Positions 1-9,344 of a DNA stretch of 64,000 nt are shown here, piece by piece. The DNA lies in NCBI GenBank assembly GCA_949287835.1, contig CASEHV010000022.1, positions 1 to 64,000 on the forward strand. Reading direction: 5' to 3'. A model generated the notes under the pieces. It ran no database searches, was not told the origin of the DNA, and worked only from the letters and a program-made list of their open reading frames with translations. The position numbers and the translations under genes were made by a program. Numbering within the stretch: the first letter of the stretch is position 1; every line of letters begins with the position of its first letter. The stretch is from an uncultured Helicobacter sp. (GTDB lineage Bacteria > Campylobacterota > Campylobacteria > Campylobacterales > Helicobacteraceae).

Positions 1-222
1 AGTTATATTATAGGCTATTAACAATGATAAATTAAATAACACATTTGAACGAAAAGGCTCCGAACAAAAACGAAATGTAATTATACATAAAAAAGCTTAA
101 GGTTTGCTGAAAGTTGGAGAGAAAATTGGGAAAGTGGGAAAAATTAGATAGATAGACGTGAAAACAAGGATTTTAGGGAATGGATTTGTTATAATCCATA
201 AACCATATAGATAAGGTATTAC
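1..222 (+). promoter_or_regulatory. leader and promoter region of glyQ
   Basis: This leader holds no convincing gene. A TATAAT box lies at 190-195, about 28 bases before the glyQ start, and no good -35 box is visible, which is common in Helicobacter promoters. An AAGG ribosome site at 213-216 precedes the ATG at 223. Confidence 0.5.
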
Positions 223-1107
223 ATGCTTACTTTCTCACAAATCATACTAAAACTACAAGATTACTGGGCAAATGTTAGATTCAATGACAAAAATGGTTGT
301 GTTATATTGCAACCATACGATATTCCCGCTGGAGCAGGGACATTTCACCCCGCTACATTACTAAGAAGCCTTGATAAAACACCGTGGGCTACTGCCTATG
401 TAGCACCATCTAGGCGTCCCACAGATGGCAGATATGGAGAGAATCCGAACAGACTTGGTAGCTATTATCAATTTCAAGTATTAATAAAACCATCACCAGA
501 TGATATTCAAGATTTATATTTGCAAAGCCTAGAGGCATTGGGGCTTGATATTAGTAAGCATGATATTAGATTTGTAGAGGATAATTGGGAATCACCTACA
601 CTTGGAGCATGGGGGCTTGGCTGGGAAGTGTGGCTAGATGGTATGGAGGTAACGCAATTTACATATTTTCAGCAGGTAGGCGGCATACCATGTGATAGCA
701 TTAGTGTGGAAATTACCTACGGTATAGAAAGACTTGCTATGTATATCCAAAATGTAGAATCTATCTTTCAAATAAAATGGAGCGATGATGTAACCTATAA
801 AGATGTGCATCTGCAGGGGGAATATGAATTTTCCAAATATAACTTTGAAGTAGCAGATGTGAAATTTTTATTTGATAGCTTTGATAGGTCAATGAATGAG
901 GCATTAGAGTGCATACAAGCAGAGCTACCTCTCCCTGCTTATGACTATACCATGCTATCTAGCCATTTTTTCAATGTCTTAGATGCACGTGGAGCAATCT
1001 CTGTAGCACAAAGACAGGAGTATATATTAAAGGTAAGAGAGTTAGCAAAAAAATGTGCAACGCTATATAAAGCACAAGAAGAATCTCGCATAGAAAGATT
1101 GAAATAA
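223..1107 (+). CDS. glyQ: glycyl-tRNA synthetase alpha subunit
   Basis: This is the catalytic alpha subunit of the bacterial alpha2beta2 glycyl-tRNA synthetase, which charges tRNA-Gly in the cytoplasm. At 294 residues it is close to the usual family length of about 300. The class II motif 2 region is clear at residues 62-77 ([16 protein letters not shown]), preceded by the [14 protein letters not shown] stretch at 30-43. The beta subunit gene glyS is not adjacent, as in other Helicobacter genomes. flhB starts 3 bases after the stop, so the two are probably cotranscribed. Identification is firm. Confidence 0.97.
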   Translation: MLTFSQIILKLQDYWANVRFNDKNGCVILQPYDIPAGAGTFHPATLLRSLDKTPWATAYVAPSRRPTDGRYGENPNRLGSYYQFQVLIKPSPDDIQDLYLQSLEALGLDISKHDIRFVEDNWESPTLGAWGLGWEVWLDGMEVTQFTYFQQVGGIPCDSISVEITYGIERLAMYIQNVESIFQIKWSDDVTYKDVHLQGEYEFSKYNFEVADVKFLFDSFDRSMNEALECIQAELPLPAYDYTMLSSHFFNVLDARGAISVAQRQEYILKVRELAKKCATLYKAQEESRIERLK

Positions 1108-1110
1108 AAC

Positions 1111-2217
1111 ATGGCAGAAGAAGAAAAAACCCAGGCCCCCTCACATAGAAAGATTCAGAAAGCAAGAGAGGAGGGCAGTGTAGCTAAAAGTCCTGATTTA
1201 GTGGGATTAGCGGGGCTATTATGTGGGCTATTATTGCTATTTCTTATCTTTCCTTTTTGGGTAGATATGTTTAAAGGATTCTATGTTGAGTGTATGAAAA
1301 TGCTAAATTTAGAATTCAATGTAGAAATGCTATTTTCCACAAGCCTAGTCGTATTAAAGGTCGCCCTACTCTGCGCTCTGCCATTTTTCATAGCTTTAAT
1401 GATAGCTGGAATCATCGGCAATGTCGCACAATTCGGGCTTTTACTTAGCTTTAAAATCATAAAACCAAAGCTAGATAAGATAAATCCCATAAAGGGCGCC
1501 AAGAATCTCTTTTCACTAAAAAAGCTACTAGATGGATTCATGATTACCCTCAAAGTCTGCATTGCCTTTGCCATAGGATTTTTTATCTTTGTAAGCTTCC
1601 TAGATGAGATAAGCGGCGTCTCGCTAAGCCCCTTAAACCAGCAGTTGATATGGTTTTATAAAAAAGCACTCATTCTTATCGGCGTATTATTATTACTATT
1701 TTTGGTTATGGGAATCTTAGATTTCCTTATCAAACGTTATCAGTATATAAAGAGCCTAAGAATGAGCAAACAGGAAGTAAAAGATGAGTTTAAACAACAA
1801 GAAGGTAACCAAGAGATAAAAGCAAAAATTCGCCAAATGATGATGAAAAATGCGATGAATAAAATGATGTCTGCCATTCCTACCGCAAACGTAGTGGTTA
1901 CCAACCCAACGCATTACGCAGTCGCACTTAGATTTGATTCCAAAAAAGAGGCAGCGCCTGTGGTAGTGGCAAAGGGCATAGACCATCTAGCTATTAGAAT
2001 AAAGGGCGTAGCAAGGGAGCATGAGATATTGATTATAGAGAATCCACCTCTAGCAAGGGAGTTATATCGGCTTGTAGATGTGGATAGAATGATTCCTACA
2101 GAGATGTTTGAAGCAGTCGTAGAGCTATTCCAACAAGTCGCAAGACTAGAGGCAGAACGTGGCAGGACGCCTGAGTTTATGAAGCCTATAAGAGAAAGAC
2201 AACAAAATACTCAATAA
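1111..2217 (+). CDS. flhB: flagellar export gate switch protein FlhB
   Basis: This inner-membrane part of the flagellar type III export apparatus switches export from rod/hook to filament substrates. The N-terminus carries the family signature (EEEKTQAPSHRKIQKAREEG), followed by four hydrophobic segments and a cytoplasmic domain. The autocleavage motif NPTH is at residues 265-268, followed by YAVALRF. Its 368 residues are close to the usual length. It follows glyQ by 3 bases and has no other flagellar neighbour here, in keeping with the scattered flagellar genes of Helicobacter. Confidence 0.97.
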   Translation: MAEEEKTQAPSHRKIQKAREEGSVAKSPDLVGLAGLLCGLLLLFLIFPFWVDMFKGFYVECMKMLNLEFNVEMLFSTSLVVLKVALLCALPFFIALMIAGIIGNVAQFGLLLSFKIIKPKLDKINPIKGAKNLFSLKKLLDGFMITLKVCIAFAIGFFIFVSFLDEISGVSLSPLNQQLIWFYKKALILIGVLLLLFLVMGILDFLIKRYQYIKSLRMSKQEVKDEFKQQEGNQEIKAKIRQMMMKNAMNKMMSAIPTANVVVTNPTHYAVALRFDSKKEAAPVVVAKGIDHLAIRIKGVAREHEILIIENPPLARELYRLVDVDRMIPTEMFEAVVELFQQVARLEAERGRTPEFMKPIRERQQNTQ

Positions 2218-2359
2218 TAGATTCCAAACAATGCTAAAAGTTTTTGTTTATGGAATAATTCCCTACACAAACAATCACTATATTTTCACTACAAAAAGAA
2301 GAAAGCTTACTTTGGATTTGATAAATATTGCATGTCATTTAAAGATTACCATTCTCCCC

Positions 2360-3874
2360 TCAAACAAACACCTCAGGAACGACTTTTAATATGAATTTAA
2401 ACATTCTAAGCCAAATGCTAGTGTTTGGTGAGGTTTTAAACTGCTTTGTCTGATTATTATTTGTGGTTTGCCAATGACATCTTTTATCGCAAATTATATG
2501 ATAGGAACGATTCATTTGTGATTGTATAACGCTTGATAGCTTTTTCGAGAATGCTTCACTATGGAAAAAGACCATACTTTCTGTATTAAACAAAATAGAA
2601 CGATAGTCAAGATTAAAGCTCCCTATGGCAGAGATTCTGTCATCTATAACCATGCTTTTTGCATGCAGACTTTGCCTGTGGCTCCTGCTATGATAGAATC
2701 TTTTATGCCTTAATGTGGATTTTTTATTATCATAGCTTGGATATTCATACACAGAGATTCCCATTTTTGCTAATTTATTGCGATAATTTTCCCAACTAGA
2801 ATAGACTACTATCACATCAATAGCTGCAAGGGAATTTGTCAAAATACTAATATTTACACCTTTATGATTCATCTCCCCTAAGACATTTAATATAAACTTA
2901 TCTGGCACTAGATATGACGAGGTGATTATTGCATTATGCTTGGCTATGTAGAGATAATACATTAGCAAATCTAGTATTGGCATTTTTATTTTTTCCCCTC
3001 TTGTATCGACTTTACTAGGCGCATCCGCTACAAATATTGCATTCCCCCATGATAAATCTAGCTTTTTTTGCATATATTTTTGCTTATATGATTCTATATC
3101 TTTTACATATACACTCCACTGCTCTTTGTCTATATTGTAGAAATGTATTACTGAATCTTGATTTGTTGGATTTTTGCCTTTTGTGAAAATTTTAGCTGGA
3201 ATGCTACGTTTATAATTCCAAAACTCCTCAAAGCTTTTTGTCGCATCTTTTGCCACATTTCCTATAAACAAAGCGTCCATATCTGTAAAATTCACATCAC
3301 TATTCTCGAAATATTCATCGCCGATATTTCGCCCCCCCACAATCAAAGCAGTATCATCGAATACAAAAATTTTATTGTGCATTCTATGATTAATGCGATT
3401 AAAGTCATATAAAGATTCCAACCATTTTAATGTAGCGATTCTAATAGAGTATGGATTAAAGATTCTAACCTCTATATTTTTATGGTTGTCTAGCATGGCT
3501 ATATCTCTAAGGCTTGTTGCAATTCCATTATCATCTACTAGAATGCGGATTTTTACCCCTCTATTTGCGGCACGGATTAGCTCATTTACAAGTAATCTTG
3601 AGGTAAGCTCATTTTTGTAAATATATGTCTGAATGTCTATGCTCTTTTTAGCTAGAGATATGAGGGCAAGTCTATGGAGTAGCGCATCGCGTCCATCTGT
3701 TATTAGCACTCCTGCATCCATGCCGCTTTGTATTTCCTCTTTATATGGCTCTGCTATTTGTGAATAGAATCTGTTATATTCTGGCTTATATAAAGATGGT
3801 TTATGTGTTACAAACGTTGTGCCAACACACGCACAAAACGTTATGCAAATAATGCCTAATAAAATTCTAAGCAT
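2360..3874 (-). CDS. phospholipase D family lipoprotein
   Basis: This is a phospholipase D superfamily protein, probably a cardiolipin synthase-like enzyme or a PLD nuclease/lipase at the envelope. Two HKD motifs are visible: HNKIFVFDD at about residue 163 and HAKSMVIDD at about residue 402, each followed by a G(G/S)xN stretch. The start at 3874 gives a signal peptide ending in a Cys-containing box (ITFCAC), which suggests a lipoprotein. It overlaps the 3' end of the upstream peptidase gene by 8 bases, so the two are coupled. The codons of the first HKD motif include a run of seven G on the coding strand (3332-3338). The substrate is not known. Confidence 0.85.
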   Translation of the reverse strand: MLRILLGIICITFCACVGTTFVTHKPSLYKPEYNRFYSQIAEPYKEEIQSGMDAGVLITDGRDALLHRLALISLAKKSIDIQTYIYKNELTSRLLVNELIRAANRGVKIRILVDDNGIATSLRDIAMLDNHKNIEVRIFNPYSIRIATLKWLESLYDFNRINHRMHNKIFVFDDTALIVGGRNIGDEYFENSDVNFTDMDALFIGNVAKDATKSFEEFWNYKRSIPAKIFTKGKNPTNQDSVIHFYNIDKEQWSVYVKDIESYKQKYMQKKLDLSWGNAIFVADAPSKVDTRGEKIKMPILDLLMYYLYIAKHNAIITSSYLVPDKFILNVLGEMNHKGVNISILTNSLAAIDVIVVYSSWENYRNKLAKMGISVYEYPSYDNKKSTLRHKRFYHSRSHRQSLHAKSMVIDDRISAIGSFNLDYRSILFNTESMVFFHSEAFSKKLSSVIQSQMNRSYHIICDKRCHWQTTNNNQTKQFKTSPNTSIWLRMFKFILKVVPEVFV

Positions 3875-5315
3875 ACACTTCCAAAAAATCCTCCAACACA
3901 TCAATGATAATGGAAGCACTCTCTACCCATACTCTCTCATTGATTGAATGCGGGGAATGTATCGTAGGACCTATGCTTAACGCATGAATATTATGCAGCC
4001 CCATACTAGCAAGTCGCTCCAACAAAACGCCGCACTCAAGACCTGCGTGTAACTCTACGACTTTTGGATTTATATTAAAATCCTTGGTATGTACTAACAT
4101 GCTCTCTAATAATTTATCCAAAATAGTGGTATTATTACTTGATAATCTCTCCCATGGTGGATAATAATCTTGCGTCTCTATTTTTATACTATCTTTCTTT
4201 TGTCGTGGTAATTTTTGGTTTAGCTTAGATTTTAGTTTATCATGATTTGAATCTAATAGTTTTTTGACATTTGCCCTGCCCATGAATGCTAGTTTTAAGA
4301 TTCCATTTGCAAAGGATATACTAGCAAGACTTCGAGAGTTAATAACCAAATCCTCTCTACAATCCATAACGCCTATTTTTATGCTATCTAGCAATTTTGT
4401 GATAATTGAAAGCTCTATGCCACTTGGTGTTTTTAAAAATATCTCATTTGTTTTATTTAGCAATTCATTATCTACATATCGCAACTCCTGAATGCTAAAG
4501 AATTTGCTATCTTTAATCTGGTTTTGTTGAATCTTATCTTTAGTGGCAAAGATTAGCTTTGAGCGCATGGGAATGGAATTTCGCTTTTCGCCACCATTCC
4601 AATTTATCACATAAATATCCTGTTCTACATTTGATAAAAACTCTATGCTTTTTAATATGGCATTTTGAAAATTCTCTGCCTTATTATTAATATCAAGTCC
4701 GCTATGCCCCCCTGCAAAGCCTCGCGCCTCTAGTATATAATAATTCCAATTTGGTGCAATCTCTATGCTATCAAAACAGCTTTCATAAAGTAAATCAAAT
4801 CCCCCCGCACAGCTAACCGTAACCTCCCCTAATACCTCTGAATCAAGATTGATTAAAAGATTAGATTCTATAGGAATCTCTAACTGCTTTGCGCCTATCA
4901 TACCTATCTCCTCATCACTTGTAAAGAGAAATTCGCATTCATACCCCCTTTTCATAAAATACATCATAATGGCTATACCCATACCATTATCAGCACCTAG
5001 GCTAGAATCTTGTGCCTTTAGCCATGTGTAAGTTTTATCTCCCATAATATCCTTTGAGAAACTAAGCTTTAGTGGCACATTATTTACAGCATTCCCAACG
5101 CATACCATGTCATAGTGGCTCTGATAGCAGATTTTTGGTTTTACGCCAGATTTAAATGCCAATAGATTCTTAGCGCTATCAATCTTTACCTCATATCCAT
5201 TATCAATGGCAAAATTTTTTATATAGTTTAGCATTTGGTCTGTATTGCCACTACCATGTGGAATGGTTGTTAGCTTACAAAACATATCTAATATTTCCTG
5301 CGTATTTGACTGCAT
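3867..5315 (-). CDS. pepD: aminoacyl-histidine dipeptidase (M20 family)
   Basis: This is a PepD-type cytosolic metallopeptidase of the M20 family, expected to cleave dipeptides such as Xaa-His. It has 482 residues, about the family length. Metal-site regions include YQSHYDMV, the aspartate in SLGADNGMG and the DEEIGMIGA stretch. The start at 5315 is chosen because AAGGAG lies just upstream; a longer open frame to 5390 has no such site. It is divergent from the pilin-like genes and overlaps the phospholipase D gene downstream. Confidence 0.9.
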   Translation of the reverse strand: MQSNTQEILDMFCKLTTIPHGSGNTDQMLNYIKNFAIDNGYEVKIDSAKNLLAFKSGVKPKICYQSHYDMVCVGNAVNNVPLKLSFSKDIMGDKTYTWLKAQDSSLGADNGMGIAIMMYFMKRGYECEFLFTSDEEIGMIGAKQLEIPIESNLLINLDSEVLGEVTVSCAGGFDLLYESCFDSIEIAPNWNYYILEARGFAGGHSGLDINNKAENFQNAILKSIEFLSNVEQDIYVINWNGGEKRNSIPMRSKLIFATKDKIQQNQIKDSKFFSIQELRYVDNELLNKTNEIFLKTPSGIELSIITKLLDSIKIGVMDCREDLVINSRSLASISFANGILKLAFMGRANVKKLLDSNHDKLKSKLNQKLPRQKKDSIKIETQDYYPPWERLSSNNTTILDKLLESMLVHTKDFNINPKVVELHAGLECGVLLERLASMGLHNIHALSIGPTIHSPHSINERVWVESASIIIDVLEDFLEVYA

Positions 5316-5372
5316 ACATACTCCTTTGCAGAGCGATTTGCCGATTATAGCATTAAAGAATAAAAGGTTGAT

Positions 5373-5870
5373 ATGAAAAGTCATAATCACGCAGTTAGCA
5401 GTGCTTCTATAAGCCTCTTAGAAATTCTAATTGCAATACTCATAGGAGGAATCCTAACAATAGTTGGCATGAAAACTCTAACTCATATAAAGAAACAAAG
5501 CGTATCGTTAAATAACTTTGTGCTTAGAGAATCTAGCATTTATGAAACACAGATATTTATCAATAAATACCTAGAGATTGCAAAAAAAGATTCCATTATC
5601 ATTACAAATAACAAAATGGAATGGGAATCTTATAGCAATCTTTTCAAAGAAGGAGATAATAATGGCGCTATGGACTTTAGCTTTGCGTTAAATCATTGCA
5701 TTTTAGAGTTAAATGGCAATAATATTTACTTTAATAATCAACTATTACTAGCAGGAGTGAAAACTCTTAGTTTTTCTATTTCTGGGGATATATTAGAGTA
5801 TAGAATCTGTGCTAGACATACATGCGTTGATGATTTTGTTATACTAAGTGATAGTGAGATTACTTTATGA
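5373..5870 (+). CDS. pseudopilin-like protein
   Basis: This protein of 165 residues has an N-terminal class III (prepilin-like) segment: a short polar leader, then ISLLEILIAILIGGILTIVG, a hydrophobic helix with Glu at position +5 if cleavage follows a Ser. The usual -1 Gly is absent, so processing by a prepilin peptidase is uncertain. The rest is not recognisable. It overlaps the next gene by 4 bases, and that gene overlaps an ATPase gene, so the three form one operon. The likely role is in a type II secretion-like or DNA-uptake machine comparable to the Campylobacter Cts system. Confidence 0.7.
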   Translation: MKSHNHAVSSASISLLEILIAILIGGILTIVGMKTLTHIKKQSVSLNNFVLRESSIYETQIFINKYLEIAKKDSIIITNNKMEWESYSNLFKEGDNNGAMDFSFALNHCILELNGNNIYFNNQLLLAGVKTLSFSISGDILEYRICARHTCVDDFVILSDSEITL

Positions 5871-6232
5871 AAAGCGGTGGATTTATTAGTATTTATGCTA
5901 TGTTACTAACACTTGCCATTAGCCTTACGGGATTATATTCTTTGCGGACATTAGGCATGAAAAAAGAAATAAATTTATCGCTATATTTTCAGAAGCAATC
6001 TATGCTCTACGCGCTTAGCACAAGAGATATTGCCCTGCAATGCCTAGAAAATTTTAGTCTAACAGATTGTAGCGAAGATAGAATAGACTTTGGAGATGGA
6101 TTTTTGGCACAATATATTATTACAAAACACAATTCTATCATGCTACTTGATATATCAGTCTATGCTAATACACCACTTAGCACACATGTATTACAACATT
6201 CACGAAGATTTATTATAAAGGAGAAACCATGA
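5867..6232 (+). CDS. minor pseudopilin-like protein
   Basis: This small protein of 121 residues begins with SGG then FISIYAMLLTLAISLTG. That is a Gly at the expected prepilin cleavage site followed by a hydrophobic helix, but without Glu at +5, as is seen in GspK/PilX-type minor pilins. The remainder shows no known domain. It overlaps both neighbours by 4 bases, so it is translationally coupled to the pilin-like gene before it and the ATPase gene after it. The family call is inferred from the N-terminus and context only. Confidence 0.6.
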   Translation: MKSGGFISIYAMLLTLAISLTGLYSLRTLGMKKEINLSLYFQKQSMLYALSTRDIALQCLENFSLTDCSEDRIDFGDGFLAQYIITKHNSIMLLDISVYANTPLSTHVLQHSRRFIIKEKP

Positions 6233-7353
6233 ATACCTTAATGCAAACTCTACAATATGCAATAACCCATGGCTATGATTATCATCTCATAAAAGAGAAT
6301 GATAACATCATAGAGAAAAATAATCTTTATGTGCCTAACATATCACAGTTAAAAAATCTAGCAGATGGTGAATACAATCTAGCACAAATAGCCACCCTAG
6401 CACTAGAGAAAAAACACACAGAGCTAGATGAGATAATACAACATGCAGTGTCGCAAAAAATTACAGATATACACATTAATCAAAGTGGCATTTACTTTAG
6501 GAAAAATAAAAGTCTGCAACGCCAAGAGCTAGATTGCAACACTATTTCTGAAATTCTTAGTGCTATGCTAATTTTAACGCATAAAGATTCTCTGCTTTGC
6601 AAACAAGAAATTAGCACAACCATAACAATACTAGATATTAAATGTAGATTGAGTGCTTTTAGTATGGATTCCAAACTCTGCTTTGCTATTAGGATTCTAA
6701 ACACTACAGCACCAAGTCTGCAATCTATAAACGCCCCGCAGATATTACAGAATCTAGCACAAAGCGACAATGGATTAATAATAATATGCGGTGCTACAGG
6801 AAGCGGAAAAAGCACAACCCTAGCAGCCATGATAGATTTTATCAATAAAACTTATAGCAAACATATCCTAACAATAGAGGACCCGATAGAATATGAGCAT
6901 AAAGCACAAAAAAGCATTATAACGCAACGGCAGATACAAAGAGATTCTAAAAGCTTTGAATCCGCACTAATCTCCAGCCTAAGACAGGACCCAGATGTGA
7001 TATTAATAGGTGAGATTCTAGAATCAAATGTCTTACGATTAGCACTAAATCATGCCCTAAGCGGACATTTAGTTCTTACTAGCTTTCATGCAAATAGTTG
7101 CTCACATGCACTCTCACGTATGATTGGTATGCTAGTAGATGACCCATTTGCAAAGCAGAATATATCTGACTGCATAAGGGGAATTATATGTCAAAAGCTA
7201 TATGTAGAAAATGGGAATCTAAAAACAGATTTTGAAATCCTAGTAGCCACCCCAGCAGTTAAAACACTCATCAATGAAAATAAAATTAACCAAATCAACG
7301 CACAAATATCAATGGGAAGAGAATATGGTATGCAACACTTTGCCACTCATTAA
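6229..7353 (+). CDS. GspE/PilT-type secretion ATPase
   Basis: This is a cytoplasmic hexameric ATPase of the type II/IV secretion family that would power pseudopilus assembly. It has Walker A GATGSGKSTT at about residue 188, an Asp box ILTIEDPIEY, Walker B DPDVILIGEI and a His box GHLVLTSFHA. At 374 residues it is shorter than GspE (about 500): the N-terminal docking domain is reduced and no zinc-binding cysteine cluster is seen. It is coupled to two pilin-like genes. No inner-membrane GspF or secretin gene is present in the window, so the rest of the machine must be encoded elsewhere or be missing. Confidence 0.85.
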   Translation: MNTLMQTLQYAITHGYDYHLIKENDNIIEKNNLYVPNISQLKNLADGEYNLAQIATLALEKKHTELDEIIQHAVSQKITDIHINQSGIYFRKNKSLQRQELDCNTISEILSAMLILTHKDSLLCKQEISTTITILDIKCRLSAFSMDSKLCFAIRILNTTAPSLQSINAPQILQNLAQSDNGLIIICGATGSGKSTTLAAMIDFINKTYSKHILTIEDPIEYEHKAQKSIITQRQIQRDSKSFESALISSLRQDPDVILIGEILESNVLRLALNHALSGHLVLTSFHANSCSHALSRMIGMLVDDPFAKQNISDCIRGIICQKLYVENGNLKTDFEILVATPAVKTLINENKINQINAQISMGREYGMQHFATH

Positions 7354-7426
7354 AACCCATAGCCAAAATCTTGATACTCAATCAAGCAAAAACCATAAAG
7401 ACACCACTCATAAGCTCAAAGAGATT

Positions 7427-9253
7427 TTACTGAACTATCTTCTCCAACTGCCCATTTTCACCAACACATACTTCAAACATCTCAGAATCCTGTGTGAGAA
7501 TCCTATAAGTAGATTCTGGGAATCTACGAAGTAATAAAATCTGTATATTATCTTTCCAGCTAGATTCTGTCGTAATCTTTGCCTCTTTTAGCTTGGCATC
7601 AAGCTCCTTTCCCACACGTGCATTCTCTAGTGTAATTTGCTTTAATTTATCTATCATATCCTTATGTTCTTTGATTTGTTTTAGCAGATTTACATACATG
7701 CCTAATGTCTTTTTAGTATCTGCGTCCAAATCCTTGCCCTCCTTTTTGCTCCTATCTATCACGGGTTTTAGCTTATCTATGATGGGCTTTAGCTGATGAC
7801 TTCTATCCACTAATGCCTTGCAGAAAGCCACCCTAGCCTTTACCGTGCGGCTAAGTATATTATCTCTATAAATGATTGTGCTTAGTCTTTCGCGTTGCTC
7901 TAAACTTGCAAATAAATCAAAGCTAATTTCATTATCATTGCCATTTATCGCCTTTAAATGCAGTTTTTCACAGAATCTAATCTTGGTATTTGAATGCAGA
8001 TTCGAAATCACAATGCAATCGCCATTTATCCTAGCCCCCTGTGCCTCTATGATATTTAAATCCTTTCCATACACCTTTCCACCCTCTAGCTTCTCAATGT
8101 CTCCCTCATTTGTATGTAGTGTGCCTTTGTGAATCTTAATCGTGGCCTCCTCAGCATATAGCATGGAGCTTTGATGAGTTTGCCCATTGATTGTTAGTCT
8201 CTTTGCACGTATTAGCACTTTCTCGCCAACCGTGCCTTTGACATTTACCACCTCTGCCTCTATGACTGCGCCATTTTGCACCGCATCTTTTGAGGCATCT
8301 GGGCAGTCTATGTCAATCTCTATGCCTTTATCTAATCCCCCTAAAATAGAGTTTGTCCTCGTAATCTGCTTAAACGTCCCTATATCTATAAGACGCAATA
8401 CTCCCTCTACAAACTCCACGACACCATTCCCACTAGCCTCGTATTTTACGACGTTACCCTCTTCGTATTTGTTGATTCCCTCCCCTGCCTCTGGGGGCGT
8501 TTTGTAGTTAAATGTCCCGCTTTCTACTTCCTTTAGATCATCATTTTTTGGCGTATTTTGATGCAAGTTTTTCATATCAATATACTCGCCTTGCAGATTT
8601 CTACCAGAGGTAGGAATAGAATCTTTTAGGAAAAATCCTATGTGGTCGCCCTGATTTACCGCATACATGGCAGAGGGCATTGGCGTTTTATTATTCTCCC
8701 TGCACCATTTCTCCTCTAAGAGATTGGTAAATCCTTTTTTCTTTATCCCAGCCTTTGCTCTTAGGAAAGTAAAGATTCTATCCTCCATAAGTGTGCATGG
8801 CGGATTAAAATGTGTGCTGATAATCTGCTCCATTCGCTTTCTAATATTATCTATGCTTGTTATAATAATCTTTTTTTGTATCAAAAATGCTACTATATAA
8901 TCCACAAGCTCGTTTAAATACTCCTCTCTAATTCCAATCAAAAAGCCCTCTTTTAGAATCAAGATAGCCTCTAAATGCCGATGGCTAAAGGAGAAACTAA
9001 GCTTTGAGAAGTCATACTCCTTAGGCGTTACCTCAACATCAAAGATTTGATAAATCTCATCTTGCACTTGATTATAACTCTCTTTAAAGAAAGAGCTAGG
9101 CAGGGGTTTATCATCTTTTTTTAGCATAGTATGGACAGCGGTTACATGAAAATTACAGGCAGCAAAGCTTAAATCAGAATCTTGACAAAATTTCGTAAGC
9201 TCTCTGCCCCATTCTTTGATACCCTTGATTTTCTTAGGTGAAAAAAAGGTCAT
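7427..9253 (-). CDS. fapA: FapA (DUF342) flagellar polarity protein
   Basis: This is a DUF342 protein like Helicobacter FapA/FlhX-type proteins, which act in flagellar assembly and polarity. It has 608 residues. The middle carries the FapA beta-helix pattern of repeated short strands (VNVKGTVGEKVLIRAKRLTI), and the C-terminal third is a long charged helical segment (about residues 460-560). An AAGGA site precedes the ATG at 9253. It is divergent from murJ and convergent with the ATPase gene. Confidence 0.85.
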   Translation of the reverse strand: MTFFSPKKIKGIKEWGRELTKFCQDSDLSFAACNFHVTAVHTMLKKDDKPLPSSFFKESYNQVQDEIYQIFDVEVTPKEYDFSKLSFSFSHRHLEAILILKEGFLIGIREEYLNELVDYIVAFLIQKKIIITSIDNIRKRMEQIISTHFNPPCTLMEDRIFTFLRAKAGIKKKGFTNLLEEKWCRENNKTPMPSAMYAVNQGDHIGFFLKDSIPTSGRNLQGEYIDMKNLHQNTPKNDDLKEVESGTFNYKTPPEAGEGINKYEEGNVVKYEASGNGVVEFVEGVLRLIDIGTFKQITRTNSILGGLDKGIEIDIDCPDASKDAVQNGAVIEAEVVNVKGTVGEKVLIRAKRLTINGQTHQSSMLYAEEATIKIHKGTLHTNEGDIEKLEGGKVYGKDLNIIEAQGARINGDCIVISNLHSNTKIRFCEKLHLKAINGNDNEISFDLFASLEQRERLSTIIYRDNILSRTVKARVAFCKALVDRSHQLKPIIDKLKPVIDRSKKEGKDLDADTKKTLGMYVNLLKQIKEHKDMIDKLKQITLENARVGKELDAKLKEAKITTESSWKDNIQILLLRRFPESTYRILTQDSEMFEVCVGENGQLEKIVQ

Positions 9254-9344
9254 GCTATATCCTTGCTATAAAATTTTGCAAAACAACAAACAACTATAAC
9301 ATTCTACTACAATTTTAATTACTACATTTTACTCAAGGAAAGAT

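Noticed and set aside
3332-3338. Run of seven C (G on the coding strand) in the phospholipase D gene as a phase-variation switch
   Set aside because: Seven is at the low end for slippage in Helicobacter, and the run encodes conserved Gly residues of the HKD region. Similar G7 runs at 10746-10752 (murJ) and 53889-53895 (yebC) were set aside for the same reason.
7274-7534. Open frame of 86 codons overlapping the ATPase gene end and fapA end
   Set aside because: It overlaps two well-supported genes in other frames, has no ribosome site and no recognisable domain.
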